Shown: in pieces, positions 1 to 6,507 of the stretch
Position numbering within the stretch: the first letter of the stretch is position 1
Layout: each line of letters opens with the position of its first letter
Assembly (NCBI GenBank): GCA_009782865.1
Contig: WRIF01000081.1
Location: 1 to 6,982 of the forward strand
Length of the DNA: 6,982 bases
From: Promicromonosporaceae bacterium
GTDB lineage: Bacteria > Actinomycetota > Actinomycetes > Actinomycetales > Cellulomonadaceae
Reading direction: 5' to 3'
Program-made: the position numbers and the translations under genes
The notes under the pieces: generated by a model
Told to the model about the DNA's origin: nothing
Database searches by the model: none
Seen by the model: the letters and a program-made list of their open reading frames with translations, nothing else

Positions 1-74
1 AGGAACGGGATTCCCAACCACATTAGGCCCTATGAGTGCCGCGCCCGAGTCTACCAAGGGTGGGAGCTGTCATA

Positions 75-295
75 AGTGCCCATTGGTCGAGAAGAAAACC
101 GGGCCAGCCTCACCGGGTAAATCCCCGGTTTAGATCGCACTAAGGGCACTATCGATGACCCACGGCGACCTCCTAGGCAACAGCCAGTCATGACCACTTC
201 CACGCACAACCTGACAGGCCCCGGAATGACGGGGCCGGCGCGGGTTGCGTTCGGAGAGCTCACTGCGAGCGTAGCGGTTGCACCCGCTAAGCGCT
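75..295. other. Structured non-coding region, possible ncRNA or mobile-element end
   Basis: No reading frame here looks coding, but three hairpins are packed into 221 bases. (1) Arms 75-81 and 144-150 (agtgccc/gggcact) enclose an inner hairpin 112-117/124-129 (accggg/cccggt, 6-nt loop). The 3' side of that inner hairpin can instead pair with 97-103 (aaccggg/cccggtt), giving two alternative folds. (2) A 7-bp GC stem lies at 217-223/230-236 with loop gaatga. (3) A 10-bp stem with a 2-nt bulge lies at 268-277/284-295. G+C is lower than in the genes. An outer stem, internal loop and inner stem recall bridge RNAs from the non-coding ends of IS110-family elements, but no transposase is in the window. 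Strand is undecided. The structure is seen; any function is inference. Confidence 0.35.
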
Positions 296-347
296 GAGTA
301 ACCAGGTCGATCACTACGTTCGCGAGGGTCGGAGGGCGGCTTCGACA

Positions 348-393
348 TTTCCTGCATCGGATGTAGGAATATTCCTGCACTCGATGCAAGAAA
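348..393. repeat. 46-bp imperfect palindrome
   Basis: Two 23-base arms meet between 370 and 371 and pair at 19 of 23 positions; two of the four mismatches are G/T wobbles. The centre, aggaatattcct (365-376), is a perfect 12-bp palindrome, and tgcatcg/cgatgca near the outside also pair exactly. With no loop and an AT-rich centre it looks more like a dimeric-protein operator, a recombination or target site, or a REP-type element than a terminator. No intact gene begins close to it. It lies between the structured left end and the toxin remnant, so it may belong to a lost neighbour. Confidence 0.6.
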
Positions 394-401
394 ATTGCGG
401 C

Positions 402-483
402 CAGGCCGATGGCCTGTCGGTGAGTCTCTTTGCGATCAGGCAAGGGACGGTGAGTCGGTCGGGGCGCGGCGGGCGTTCGCCGC
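402..483. other. Two small GC hairpins in intergenic DNA
   Basis: Arms 402-407 and 411-416 (caggcc/ggcctg) have a 3-nt loop. Arms 466-471 and 478-483 (gcggcg/cgccgc) have a 6-nt loop. The second ends exactly at the stop codon of the minus-strand toxin remnant, so on that strand it begins immediately after the stop, where a terminator would sit. Neither is followed by a T-tract. Nothing else recognisable is seen between the 348-393 palindrome and the toxin remnant. Confidence 0.4.
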
Positions 484-566
484 TAGTAGTGGTAGCGGCA
501 CTGGGCGATGAGCAGTTGCCCCGCGCGCGCCTGGTAGGCGAGACGGTGATCGTCGTTGATGCGGCG
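483..566 (-). pseudogene. yoeB: YoeB/Txe-family toxin, C-terminal remnant
   Basis: Read on the minus strand, codons 566 to 486 give RRINDDHRLAYQ, then ARAG, then QLLIAQCRYHY, followed by a TAG stop at 483-485. This matches the end of YoeB/Txe toxins (E. coli YoeB runs SRRITEEHRLVY ... LLIAACRYHY), corresponding to about residues 58-84 of an 84-residue protein. YoeB is a RelE-superfamily, ribosome-dependent mRNA endonuclease normally encoded just downstream of the antitoxin gene yefM. The equivalents of catalytic R65 and H83 and of terminal Y84 remain; the N-terminal two thirds, including E46, is missing. Upstream on the minus strand the similarity stops at the double arginine, where the first of two direct repeats begins. 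The frame stays open only to a stop at 753-755 and has no ATG, and no yefM remnant was found. It is presumed non-functional. Confidence 0.8.
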
Positions 567-570
567 AGGG

Positions 571-653
571 AGGACGGGGGTTGCCGCTTGGTTTCGCCCC
601 TTCGACAAGCTCAGGACGGCGGACGGTCGCAATGCGGCCTCCTCAACCAGCGA
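571..653. repeat. Direct repeat copy 1 (ttcgacaagctcagg type)
   Basis: This 83-bp unit recurs at 682-763 with a 110-111-bp period. From 581 onward 64 of 73 positions match; the preceding aggacgggg is shared apart from one extra g. The core cccttcgacaagctcagga belongs to a class of short dispersed repeats seen in many bacterial genomes, often mistranslated as LSLSKG. Arms 625-630 and 634-639 (ggtcgc/gcggcc) can form a hairpin using one G-T wobble. The left edge lies against the toxin remnant, which suggests insertion of, or recombination at, the repeat removed the rest of that gene. Confidence 0.85.
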
Positions 654-681
654 GGGGAGCGGGCTCCTCGAGTGGCGGGGC

Positions 682-763
682 AGGACGGGGTTGTGGTTTG
701 GTTTCGACCCTTCGACAGGCTCAGGCCGGCGGACGGCCGCAGTGCGGCCTCCTCAACCAACGA
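682..763. repeat. Direct repeat copy 2 (ttcgacaggctcagg type)
   Basis: Second copy of the unit at 571-653. Its internal hairpin is perfect (ggccgc 735-740, loop agt, gcggcc 744-749). The equivalent in copy 1 has one G-T pair instead, so pairing is preserved despite the base change. The copy ends 50 bp before the clpX start codon and does not overlap the predicted clpX -10 box. No terminal inverted repeats or target-site duplication could be defined by eye. Confidence 0.85.
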
Positions 764-801
764 AGTGGGCGTGGCTTGGGCGGGGCGACGGGGGCACCCA
801 G

Positions 802-813
802 TAGGATCGACGC
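802..813 (+). promoter_or_regulatory. clpX -10 box, predicted leaderless start
   Basis: TAGGAT at 802-807 fits the actinobacterial TANNNT -10 element and lies exactly six bases before the ATG at 814, placing the expected transcription start on the A of the start codon. No convincing -35 box is seen. The internal AGGA (803-806) lies 7 nt from the ATG and could act as a weak Shine-Dalgarno site if transcription starts further upstream. Confidence 0.55.
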
Positions 814-2094
814 ATGTCGTCCATTTCCCCGCAGGCAGAACTGCTGAAGTGCTCCTTCTGCGGCAAGAGCCAAAAGCAGGTCAAGAAGTTGATCGCTGGC
901 CCGGGCGTCTACATCTGCGACGAGTGCATCGAGCTGTGCAACGAGATCATCGAGGAGGAGTTCGGGGAGCCCGGCATCTCCGAGCTGACCGAACTGCCCA
1001 AGCCGCGCGAGATCTTCGAGTACCTCGACGAGTACATCATCGGCCAAGACCCCGCCAAGCGGGCACTGGCCGTCGCCGTCTACAACCACTACAAGCGCAT
1101 CAACGCGCGCACCTCCGGGCAGATCGAGGACGGCCAAGAGGCGGTCGAGATCGCCAAGTCCAACATCCTGCTCCTCGGCCCGTCGGGCACCGGCAAAACC
1201 TACCTGGCCCAAACGCTGGCCAAGCGCCTCAACGTGCCGTTCGCCATCGCCGACGCCACCGCGCTGACCGAGGCCGGCTACGTCGGAGAGGATGTCGAGA
1301 ACATCCTGCTCAAGCTCCTGCAGGCCGCCGACTTCGACGTCAAGAAGGCCGAGCAGGGCATCATCTACATCGACGAGATCGACAAGGTGGCCCGCAAGGG
1401 AGACAACCCCTCGATCACGCGCGACGTCTCCGGGGAGGGCGTGCAGCAGGCGCTGCTGAAGATCATCGAGGGCACCGTCTCCTCGGTCCCTCCCCAAGGC
1501 GGACGCAAGCACCCCCACCAAGAGTTCATCAACATCGACACCGCCAACGTGCTGTTCATCGTTGCCGGGGCCTTCGCCGGCCTCGACGAGATTGTGGCCA
1601 CGCGCACCCGCAAGCGCGGCATCGGCTTTGGCCAAGACATCGAGGTCGACGACGGCGACGACCTGTTCCAGCAGGTGCGGCCCGACGACCTGCACAAGTA
1701 CGGCCTGATCCCCGAGTTCATCGGCCGCCTACCCATCATCGCGGCCGTCTCGCCCCTGGACCGCGCCTCCATGATCCGCATCCTCACCGAGCCGCGCAAC
1801 GCCCTGGCCAAGCAGTACCAGAGGATCTTCGAGCTCGACGGCGTAGACCTTGAGTTCACCGACGACGCCATCGAGGCCATCGCCGATCAGGCCCTCCTGC
1901 GGGGCACCGGCGCCCGCGGCCTGCGCGCCATCATGGAAGAGGTGCTCCAGCAGGTGATGTTCGACGTGCCCTCGCGCGACGACGTGGCCCGAGTGGTGGT
2001 CACCCGCGACGTGGTGCTCAAGAATGTGCTGCCCACCCTGGTGCCGCTCACCGCCGCCCCGGGGCGGAAGACTACCGCTCGCAAGACCGCGTAG
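814..2094 (+). CDS. clpX: ClpX, ATPase subunit of the Clp protease
   Basis: ClpX is a hexameric AAA+ unfoldase that recognises tagged or misfolded cytosolic proteins, unfolds them with ATP and threads them into ClpP. At 426 residues the protein has the usual length. The N-terminal zinc-binding domain has Cys13, Cys16, Cys35 and Cys38. The AAA+ module carries Walker A GPSGTGKT (122-129), the pore loop GYVG (155-158), Walker B with Asp187-Glu188, the RKH loop (231-233), the ClpP-docking loop IGF (270-272) and the sensor-2 arginine in GAR (366-368). All key residues are present, so it should be active and bind ClpP. Homology begins right after the start ([10 protein letters not shown] at 10-19), supporting the ATG at 814. 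No clpP lies next to it in the window, unlike the common clpP-clpX order. It probably heads an operon with pfkA and ribB. Confidence 0.98.
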   Translation: MSSISPQAELLKCSFCGKSQKQVKKLIAGPGVYICDECIELCNEIIEEEFGEPGISELTELPKPREIFEYLDEYIIGQDPAKRALAVAVYNHYKRINARTSGQIEDGQEAVEIAKSNILLLGPSGTGKTYLAQTLAKRLNVPFAIADATALTEAGYVGEDVENILLKLLQAADFDVKKAEQGIIYIDEIDKVARKGDNPSITRDVSGEGVQQALLKIIEGTVSSVPPQGGRKHPHQEFINIDTANVLFIVAGAFAGLDEIVATRTRKRGIGFGQDIEVDDGDDLFQQVRPDDLHKYGLIPEFIGRLPIIAAVSPLDRASMIRILTEPRNALAKQYQRIFELDGVDLEFTDDAIEAIADQALLRGTGARGLRAIMEEVLQQVMFDVPSRDDVARVVVTRDVVLKNVLPTLVPLTAAPGRKTTARKTA

Positions 2095-2131
2095 CATTAG
2101 CCAGGTCTTCAACCTCTAAGGAGTATTTGTC

Positions 2132-3157
2132 ATGCGCGTAGGTCTGCTCACTGGCGGCGGCGACGTACCTGGCCTCAACGCGGCCATCCGGGCGGTAGTC
2201 AAGGTTGGCGAGGGCCGCCACGGCTGGTCGATTGTCGGCTTCCGCAACGGTTGGCAGGGCCTGGCCGAGGGCAACATCATGCCGCTCGGCCGGCAGAACA
2301 TCCGCAACGTGCTCTCGGTTGGCGGCACCATGCTCGGCACCGCCCGCTTCCACCCCCGAGTCTCCGACGGCTCCATGGAGGACGTCCACGCGACCATCGA
2401 GGCCGAGCGCCTCGACGCCCTCATCGTGATTGGCGGCGACGGCACGCTGCACGCCGCCAACAAGGTGGCCGAGACCGGCGTGAAGATCGTCGGCATCCCC
2501 AAGACCATCGACAACGACGTCTGGGGCACCGAGCGTTCGATCGGCTTCGACACCGCGGTGACCATCGCCACCGATGCCGTTGACCGCATCCACACCACCG
2601 CCGAGTCGCACAACCGCGTCATGCTGGTCGAGGTGATGGGCCGTCATGCCGGCTGGCTGGCCGCTACCGCCGGCATCGCCGGCGGCGCCGAGGTGATCCT
2701 CACCCCCGAGCGCCCGTTCGACATCGACCAGGTGGTGCGCCAGCTTAAGCACCGCCACCGCGCCCACGCCTCCTTCTCGATCATCGTGGTGGCCGAGGGG
2801 GCAGAGCCCGCCAAGGGCACGTCGATGAGCTACCAGACGGAATTGGGGCAGTTTGGCGAGATCATCGCCGGTTCCGTCTCCGAACGACTCCGGGTCGAGA
2901 TCGCCGAACGCACCGGGTTTGACGCCCGCGTCACCGTCCTGGGCCACACCCAGCGCGGGGGATCGCCCACCGCCGCCGACCGCATCCTGGCTACCCGTTT
3001 CGGGGTCGCCGCCGTGCAGGCCCTGCGCGAGGGCCACACCGGCGTGATGACCGCCCTGCAGGCGGGGGAGATCAGGCTGCTTCCGCTGGCCGAGGTGGCC
3101 GGCAAGGTGCAGTACGTGCCCGACGCCCTGCTCGACGTCGCCACCATTCTCGCGTAG
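2132..3157 (+). CDS. pfkA: 6-phosphofructokinase
   Basis: This enzyme phosphorylates fructose 6-phosphate to fructose 1,6-bisphosphate in the cytosol, the committing step of glycolysis. The 341-residue protein aligns without shifts to E. coli numbering through the active site: GGGD near the N-terminus (8-11), GGDG (101-104), PKTIDND (123-129) with catalytic Asp127 and Asp129, and MGR (169-171). HTQRGG (272-277) binds substrate near the C-terminus. Gly104 is the ATP-type residue, whereas Lys124 is typical of pyrophosphate-dependent enzymes. This Gly/Lys pair is known from actinobacterial group III ATP enzymes, so ATP is the likelier donor. A strong Shine-Dalgarno sequence, TAAGGAG (2117-2123), 8 nt upstream fixes the ATG. 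The 37-bp gap after clpX suggests co-transcription, and the stop codon overlaps the ribB start by one base. Confidence 0.96.
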   Translation: MRVGLLTGGGDVPGLNAAIRAVVKVGEGRHGWSIVGFRNGWQGLAEGNIMPLGRQNIRNVLSVGGTMLGTARFHPRVSDGSMEDVHATIEAERLDALIVIGGDGTLHAANKVAETGVKIVGIPKTIDNDVWGTERSIGFDTAVTIATDAVDRIHTTAESHNRVMLVEVMGRHAGWLAATAGIAGGAEVILTPERPFDIDQVVRQLKHRHRAHASFSIIVVAEGAEPAKGTSMSYQTELGQFGEIIAGSVSERLRVEIAERTGFDARVTVLGHTQRGGSPTAADRILATRFGVAAVQALREGHTGVMTALQAGEIRLLPLAEVAGKVQYVPDALLDVATILA

Positions 3158-3765
3158 TGACCGGCGCGAATCGAGTGGCCGCCGCCGTCGCGGCGATGGC
3201 GGCCCGCGGTGGCGTGGTGGTGGTAGACGACGCCAACCGCGAAAACGAGGGAGACGTCATCTTCGCGGCCGAAACGGTGACCACCGAGCAGGTCGCGTTC
3301 CTGATGCGCGAGTGCCGCGGCCTGATCTGCGTGCCGCTCGCCCCCGACCTCGTGGACCGGCTGGAGCTGCCGCTGATGGTTCCCGACAACGCCGACCCAT
3401 TCCGGACGGCCTTCACCATCTCGGTGGACGCCGCCAAGGGGGTCACCACCGGCATTTCCGCCGCCGAGCGCGCCCTGACCGCCCGGCTGCTGGCTGCGCC
3501 GACGGCAACGCGGGCGGACTTCACGGCGCCCGGACACCTGTTCCCCCTGCGCGCCCACGCCGGGGGAGTGCGGGCTCGCCGCGGCCACACCGAGGCCGCC
3601 GTCGACCTGGCCCGCGCCGCCGGGCTCGCCCCCGCCGCCGTGATCTGCGAGATCGCCGGCGACGACGGGGCCATGCTCCGCCTCCCCGCCCTGGAGCGAT
3701 TCGCCGCCGAACACGGCCTGCCGCTGGTCTCGATCCAGGAACTGGTCGAGCACCTGCCCGCCTAG
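3157..3765 (+). CDS. ribB: 3,4-dihydroxy-2-butanone 4-phosphate synthase
   Basis: RibB converts ribulose 5-phosphate to 3,4-dihydroxy-2-butanone 4-phosphate plus formate, supplying the four-carbon unit of riboflavin; the family needs Mg2+. The 202-residue protein shows the family signatures in order: [12 protein letters not shown] (22-33) with its acidic metal- and substrate-binding loop, TAFTISVDA and [29 protein letters not shown] (142-151) with His144, and CEI with Glu165, then a DDGAMLRL tail. It is stand-alone: the GTP cyclohydrolase II domain often fused to it in actinobacteria is absent. The start is GTG at 3157, sharing a base with the pfkA stop (TAGTG). There is no Shine-Dalgarno site, so translation is probably coupled to pfkA. 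Starting later, at Met14, would cut the usual N-terminal helix. No FMN riboswitch is present, consistent with an internal operon position. Confidence 0.95.
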   Translation: MTGANRVAAAVAAMAARGGVVVVDDANRENEGDVIFAAETVTTEQVAFLMRECRGLICVPLAPDLVDRLELPLMVPDNADPFRTAFTISVDAAKGVTTGISAAERALTARLLAAPTATRADFTAPGHLFPLRAHAGGVRARRGHTEAAVDLARAAGLAPAAVICEIAGDDGAMLRLPALERFAAEHGLPLVSIQELVEHLPA

Positions 3766-3770
3766 GTCTC

Positions 3771-3786
3771 CGGCCTGGCCAGGCCG
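3771..3786. terminator. 16-bp perfect palindrome after ribB, possible terminator
   Basis: cggcctggccaggccg reads the same on both strands. As RNA it could form a 6-bp GC stem (3771-3776/3781-3786) with a ggcc loop, five bases after the ribB stop. There is no T-tract, so this would be a weak intrinsic terminator at best; an operator is the alternative. Confidence 0.45.
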
Positions 3787-3825
3787 CCCGAAGACGTCCT
3801 CCAGGGGCCAGATGTGGCCGTCGGC

Positions 3826-3855
3826 TTGAATCATTCGTTCTTGAATGATTATGCT
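3826..3855 (+). promoter_or_regulatory. Promoter with operator-like dyad for the first lipoprotein gene
   Basis: TTGAAT (3826-3831) and TATGCT (3850-3855) are separated by 18 bp, a plausible -35/-10 pair predicting transcription near 3862 and a leader of about 55 nt. The dyad aatcattc-N6-gaatgatt (3829-3836/3843-3850) fills the space between the boxes and touches both, as expected for a repressor site. The arrangement is conserved at the second lipoprotein gene (6762-6791), including the CATTC-N6-GAATG core. A leader hairpin is possible at 3871-3875/3885-3889 (ccggc/gccgg). Confidence 0.65.
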
Positions 3856-3916
3856 GACGTCCGTAGTCCGCCGGCATCCGAGCCGCCGGAACCTATCCTC
3901 ATCGAGGGAGACGTAA

Positions 3917-5533
3917 ATGAAGATCAGACGACTCGGCGCAGTGGCCGCCGCCGTCACCGCCGCCTTGTTCCTTGCCGCCTGTGGCAACGGTGACACCGCG
4001 GCCCCCGAAAACGGAGGCGACGCTACCGCCGATGCCCCGGCCGAAGAGACCCCGGGCGAGGAGGTGCCGGAAGACGAGGTGCCCGCCGCCACCGGCGCGG
4101 AGCCCACTGGCCACCTGCGCATGGGTTCGATGTCGATTCCGTCCTCGTGGGACCACAATGGCCTGTCGATCGGTCATGACATGACCATCATGACGGCCGT
4201 GTTCGACACTGTGCTGCGCTACAACCCGGACGGCTCCGTGGCTCCCGGCATCGCCGAGTCCTGGGAGGTCTCTGATGACCGCCTGACCATCACCTTGAAC
4301 ATTCGTGACGGCGTTAACTTCACCGACGGCACCCCCGTCGACGCCGAGGCGGTGGCCGCCAACATCAACCGGTTCCGCGAGTCTTCGGCCGTGAACCTGT
4401 CGATGGCCGACTACATTGCCGATGTCACCTCTGAGGGCTCGGTGGTGACCATCACCATGTCCGAGCCTGACCCGGTGATCCTGCGCAACCTCGCCGGCCC
4501 GGTGGGCTTCCTGATGGCCCCGTCGACCTTTGACGCCGCCGATGCCGCCACCAACCCGGTTGGCTCCGGCCCCTACATCCTGGATGTCGCCGGTTCGACC
4601 CCCGGCCACTCTTACACCGTGACCGCCAACCCCGACTATTGGGACGCTGCGAACCTGGACCGCTTTGAGCGCATGACCATGACGTTCTTTGAGGACGCCG
4701 CTGCGCTCAACAACGCCATCCTCGGTGGCCAGATCGACGTCGCCAACGTCTGGGGCGACCAGGGCGTGGTTCCCCAGTTCGAGGACATGGGCTTCAACAC
4801 CGCCTTCATCCTGCTCGACTGGTTCGGCTACATCCTGTTTGACCGTGACGGCGAGGTCTCCCCGGCCCTGGCCGACGTGCGCGTCCGTCAGGCCATCAAC
4901 TACAGCCTCGACCGCGAGAACATCCTGAGCGTGTTCAACCACGGCCGCGGCGAGGTCACCAACCAGATTTTCGGCCCCTACACCACCGGTTTTGTGCCCG
5001 CGATCCTCGACCGCTACCCCTTCGACCCGGCTCGTGCCACCGAACTGGTGCAGGAGGCCGGCTTCGAGGGTGCCACCATCTCGATCATCTTCAGCCCCGC
5101 CGTCGACTCCGGCATGGCCGACTCGATCGTGCAGATGATGGAAGACATTGGCCTGAACATCGACGTCACCAACGCCGCCCCCGGCGAGCTGTTCAACGAC
5201 ATCCAGACCGGCCGTTACTCGATGTTCCCGATGTGGCTGTCGACCACCAACACCTGGCAGCAGGCCCAGTACTCGCTGAGCCCCACCGGCCTGTTCAACC
5301 CGTTCGGGTCGACCGCTCCTGAGGTTGCCGACTACCTGCACACCGTCCAGACCGGTTCCGACGCCGACGCCGCCCAGGCCGCGCAGGACCTGTCGACCTG
5401 GCTGGTTGAAGAGGCGTGGTTCGCGCCGATCTACTTCAACCGCGCCACCGCGGTCTTCGCCGACTGGGTGTCCTTCACCCCGCTGCAGATCAACATCATG
5501 CCCCCGGCGTACTTCCTTTCGCCGCTGAGCTAA
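3917..5533 (+). CDS. ABC transporter substrate-binding lipoprotein, family 5 (peptide/opine type)
   Basis: This is an extracytoplasmic, membrane-anchored receptor that captures a solute for an ABC importer. The 538-residue precursor has a twin-arginine-flanked signal peptide (KIRRLGAV) ending in the lipobox LAAC, with Cys22 as the lipidated residue. A Gly/Ala/Pro/Glu-rich acidic linker (about 23-65) leads to a family-5 binding fold (about 66-538). Typical elements are AESWEVSDD, an FTDGTPVDAEAV stretch (DGTPV at 137-141), NPVGSGPY (213-220) and a C-terminal VRQAINYSLDRE region. Family-5 proteins bind oligopeptides, nickel, opines or sugars, and the ligand cannot be told from sequence. GAGGGAG (3904-3910), 6 nt upstream, supports the ATG. 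No permease or ATPase gene is in the window. A second gene with a nearly identical 5' end starts at 6852, indicating duplication. Confidence 0.95.
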   Translation: MKIRRLGAVAAAVTAALFLAACGNGDTAAPENGGDATADAPAEETPGEEVPEDEVPAATGAEPTGHLRMGSMSIPSSWDHNGLSIGHDMTIMTAVFDTVLRYNPDGSVAPGIAESWEVSDDRLTITLNIRDGVNFTDGTPVDAEAVAANINRFRESSAVNLSMADYIADVTSEGSVVTITMSEPDPVILRNLAGPVGFLMAPSTFDAADAATNPVGSGPYILDVAGSTPGHSYTVTANPDYWDAANLDRFERMTMTFFEDAAALNNAILGGQIDVANVWGDQGVVPQFEDMGFNTAFILLDWFGYILFDRDGEVSPALADVRVRQAINYSLDRENILSVFNHGRGEVTNQIFGPYTTGFVPAILDRYPFDPARATELVQEAGFEGATISIIFSPAVDSGMADSIVQMMEDIGLNIDVTNAAPGELFNDIQTGRYSMFPMWLSTTNTWQQAQYSLSPTGLFNPFGSTAPEVADYLHTVQTGSDADAAQAAQDLSTWLVEEAWFAPIYFNRATAVFADWVSFTPLQINIMPPAYFLSPLS

Positions 5534-5541
5534 GCAATCGC

Positions 5542-5580
5542 CGCTGGGGCGGGGTGGCCCTTGGTCGCCCCGCCCCAGCG
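5542..5580 (+). terminator. Strong hairpin terminator after the first lipoprotein gene
   Basis: cgctggggcgggg (5542-5554) pairs perfectly with ccccgccccagcg (5568-5580), a 13-bp GC-rich stem with a 13-nt loop beginning 8 bases after the stop codon. There is no T-tract, as is common for actinobacterial intrinsic terminators. It should isolate the lipoprotein transcript from the hydrolase gene. Confidence 0.85.
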
Positions 5581-5635
5581 CGTATCCGGCGCCGGCACGG
5601 TGCCATCGCACACCCAACATCTTCACCTGAAAGCG

Positions 5636-5647
5636 TAGGTTACGAGC
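5636..5647 (+). promoter_or_regulatory. -10 box of the hydrolase gene, predicted leaderless start
   Basis: TAGGTT (5636-5641) stands six bases before the ATG at 5648, the same geometry as TAGGAT before clpX. Transcription would then start on the start codon itself. No good Shine-Dalgarno sequence is present (only AGG within the box), and the preceding terminator makes a separate promoter likely. No clear -35 box is seen. Confidence 0.55.
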
Positions 5648-6448
5648 ATGACTTCCAAAGAAGCGATTCATGTCCGCGAGTTCGGCAACCCCTGTGGCCC
5701 GACGATGATCCTCTTCCACGGCGTCCTCGACGCCGGCTCCAACTGGCCCGACCTGGTGGCCCACTGGGGCGACAAGTGGCGCATCCTGGCCGCCGACCAC
5801 CGCAGCCACGGCCTCTCCCCGCGCTTCACGGAGGCGGAACTGCAGGATGTCACCTCCGTCTGGGTCGACGACGTGCTCGACCTGGTGCGCGCCCAAGAGG
5901 CGCCGCCGGTGGTGCTCGGCCATTCCCTGGGCGCCTACCTCTCCCTCACCGCCTCCCTGCTCGACCCTGCCGCCTTCGGTGCCATCGTGTTGGAAGACCC
6001 GCCGCTGCCGGCCGCCAAGTCGCGGCCCCAGGGCGTGATGGGCAACCTCTTCGAGAACTACGTGAACTCGTTCAACGGCCAGGGATACGAGCAGGTGGTC
6101 AAGGCCCGCGCCGAGCGCCCCTGGACCGAGCGCGAGATAGTCGCCTGGGTGGAGTCGAAGGCCTTCGTCGACCGCGCCATGCTGCGCGCGCTCAACCTGC
6201 CGGCCCGCGACTGGTCGCAGCCCCTGGCCGCCACCACCGTGCCCACCTTGTTCACCCTGCCCAAGGACAAGACCCTGGGCGACCCCGCGGCGCGCAAGGT
6301 AGAGCTCGAAGACGTGGTGGCCTGCAACAACCCCAAGGTGAAGGTGGAGTGGATGGCCGAGGTTGGCCACGAGATGCGCCGCGACGATCCGGCGGTCTTC
6401 TACGGAATCGTCGAGGAGTTCCTCACTGAGTTCGGGCTGAACGCCTAG
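5648..6448 (+). CDS. Alpha/beta-fold hydrolase
   Basis: The 266-residue protein is a typical single-domain alpha/beta hydrolase without a signal peptide, so it should be cytosolic. Visible elements are the oxyanion-hole HG in LFHGVLDAGSNW (His24-Gly25), ADHRSHGLS after strand 4, the nucleophile elbow GHSLG (91-95) with Ser93, and the catalytic His241 in VGHEM. The acid is probably Asp207 in LPKD, with Asp212 as the alternative. A cap region of about 75 residues follows DPPLP. This layout fits esterases, lactonases, C-C bond hydrolases and related enzymes, and the substrate cannot be named. It sits between two paralogous solute-binding lipoproteins, so it may process an imported compound, but a terminator separates it from the first and a long regulatory gap from the second. 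Homology covers the N-terminus from residue 5, supporting the ATG. Confidence 0.93.
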   Translation: MTSKEAIHVREFGNPCGPTMILFHGVLDAGSNWPDLVAHWGDKWRILAADHRSHGLSPRFTEAELQDVTSVWVDDVLDLVRAQEAPPVVLGHSLGAYLSLTASLLDPAAFGAIVLEDPPLPAAKSRPQGVMGNLFENYVNSFNGQGYEQVVKARAERPWTEREIVAWVESKAFVDRAMLRALNLPARDWSQPLAATTVPTLFTLPKDKTLGDPAARKVELEDVVACNNPKVKVEWMAEVGHEMRRDDPAVFYGIVEEFLTEFGLNA

Positions 6449-6458
6449 CCCTGGTCCC

Positions 6459-6479
6459 GCCCGGCCTCGCCGCCCGGGC
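6459..6479 (+). terminator. Weak hairpin after the hydrolase gene
   Basis: gcccgg (6459-6464) pairs with ccgggc (6474-6479) across a 9-nt loop, 10 bases after the stop codon. There is no T-tract. It may end the hydrolase transcript, but larger hairpins downstream at 6569-6601 and 6615-6648 are equally good candidates. Confidence 0.35.
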
Positions 6480-6507
6480 CTCCGTCGGAGCTCCTGGCCT
6501 CCTGAGT

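Noticed and set aside
1..75. Possible C-terminus of a + strand gene entering from the left (24 codons ending EC-RARVYQGWELS, TAA at 73-75)
   Set aside because: The third-position G+C is compatible with coding, but the stretch is too short and the product is not recognised; it needs sequence to the left.
51..443. Minus-strand open frames in the left end (also 130-357)
   Set aside because: No Shine-Dalgarno site, no recognisable family, and they cross the hairpins and palindrome. They are better explained as non-coding.
483..813. Intact toxin-antitoxin pair
   Set aside because: Only the toxin C-terminus is found; upstream on the minus strand there are repeats and a stop, with no antitoxin gene.
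384..1853. Long + strand open frame overlapping clpX in another frame
   Set aside because: It runs through the toxin remnant, both repeats and out of frame across clpX; the product is Arg/Gly/His-rich with no domain.
3095..3157. FMN riboswitch for ribB
   Set aside because: ribB overlaps pfkA and the upstream DNA is coding; no RFN-element motifs are seen.
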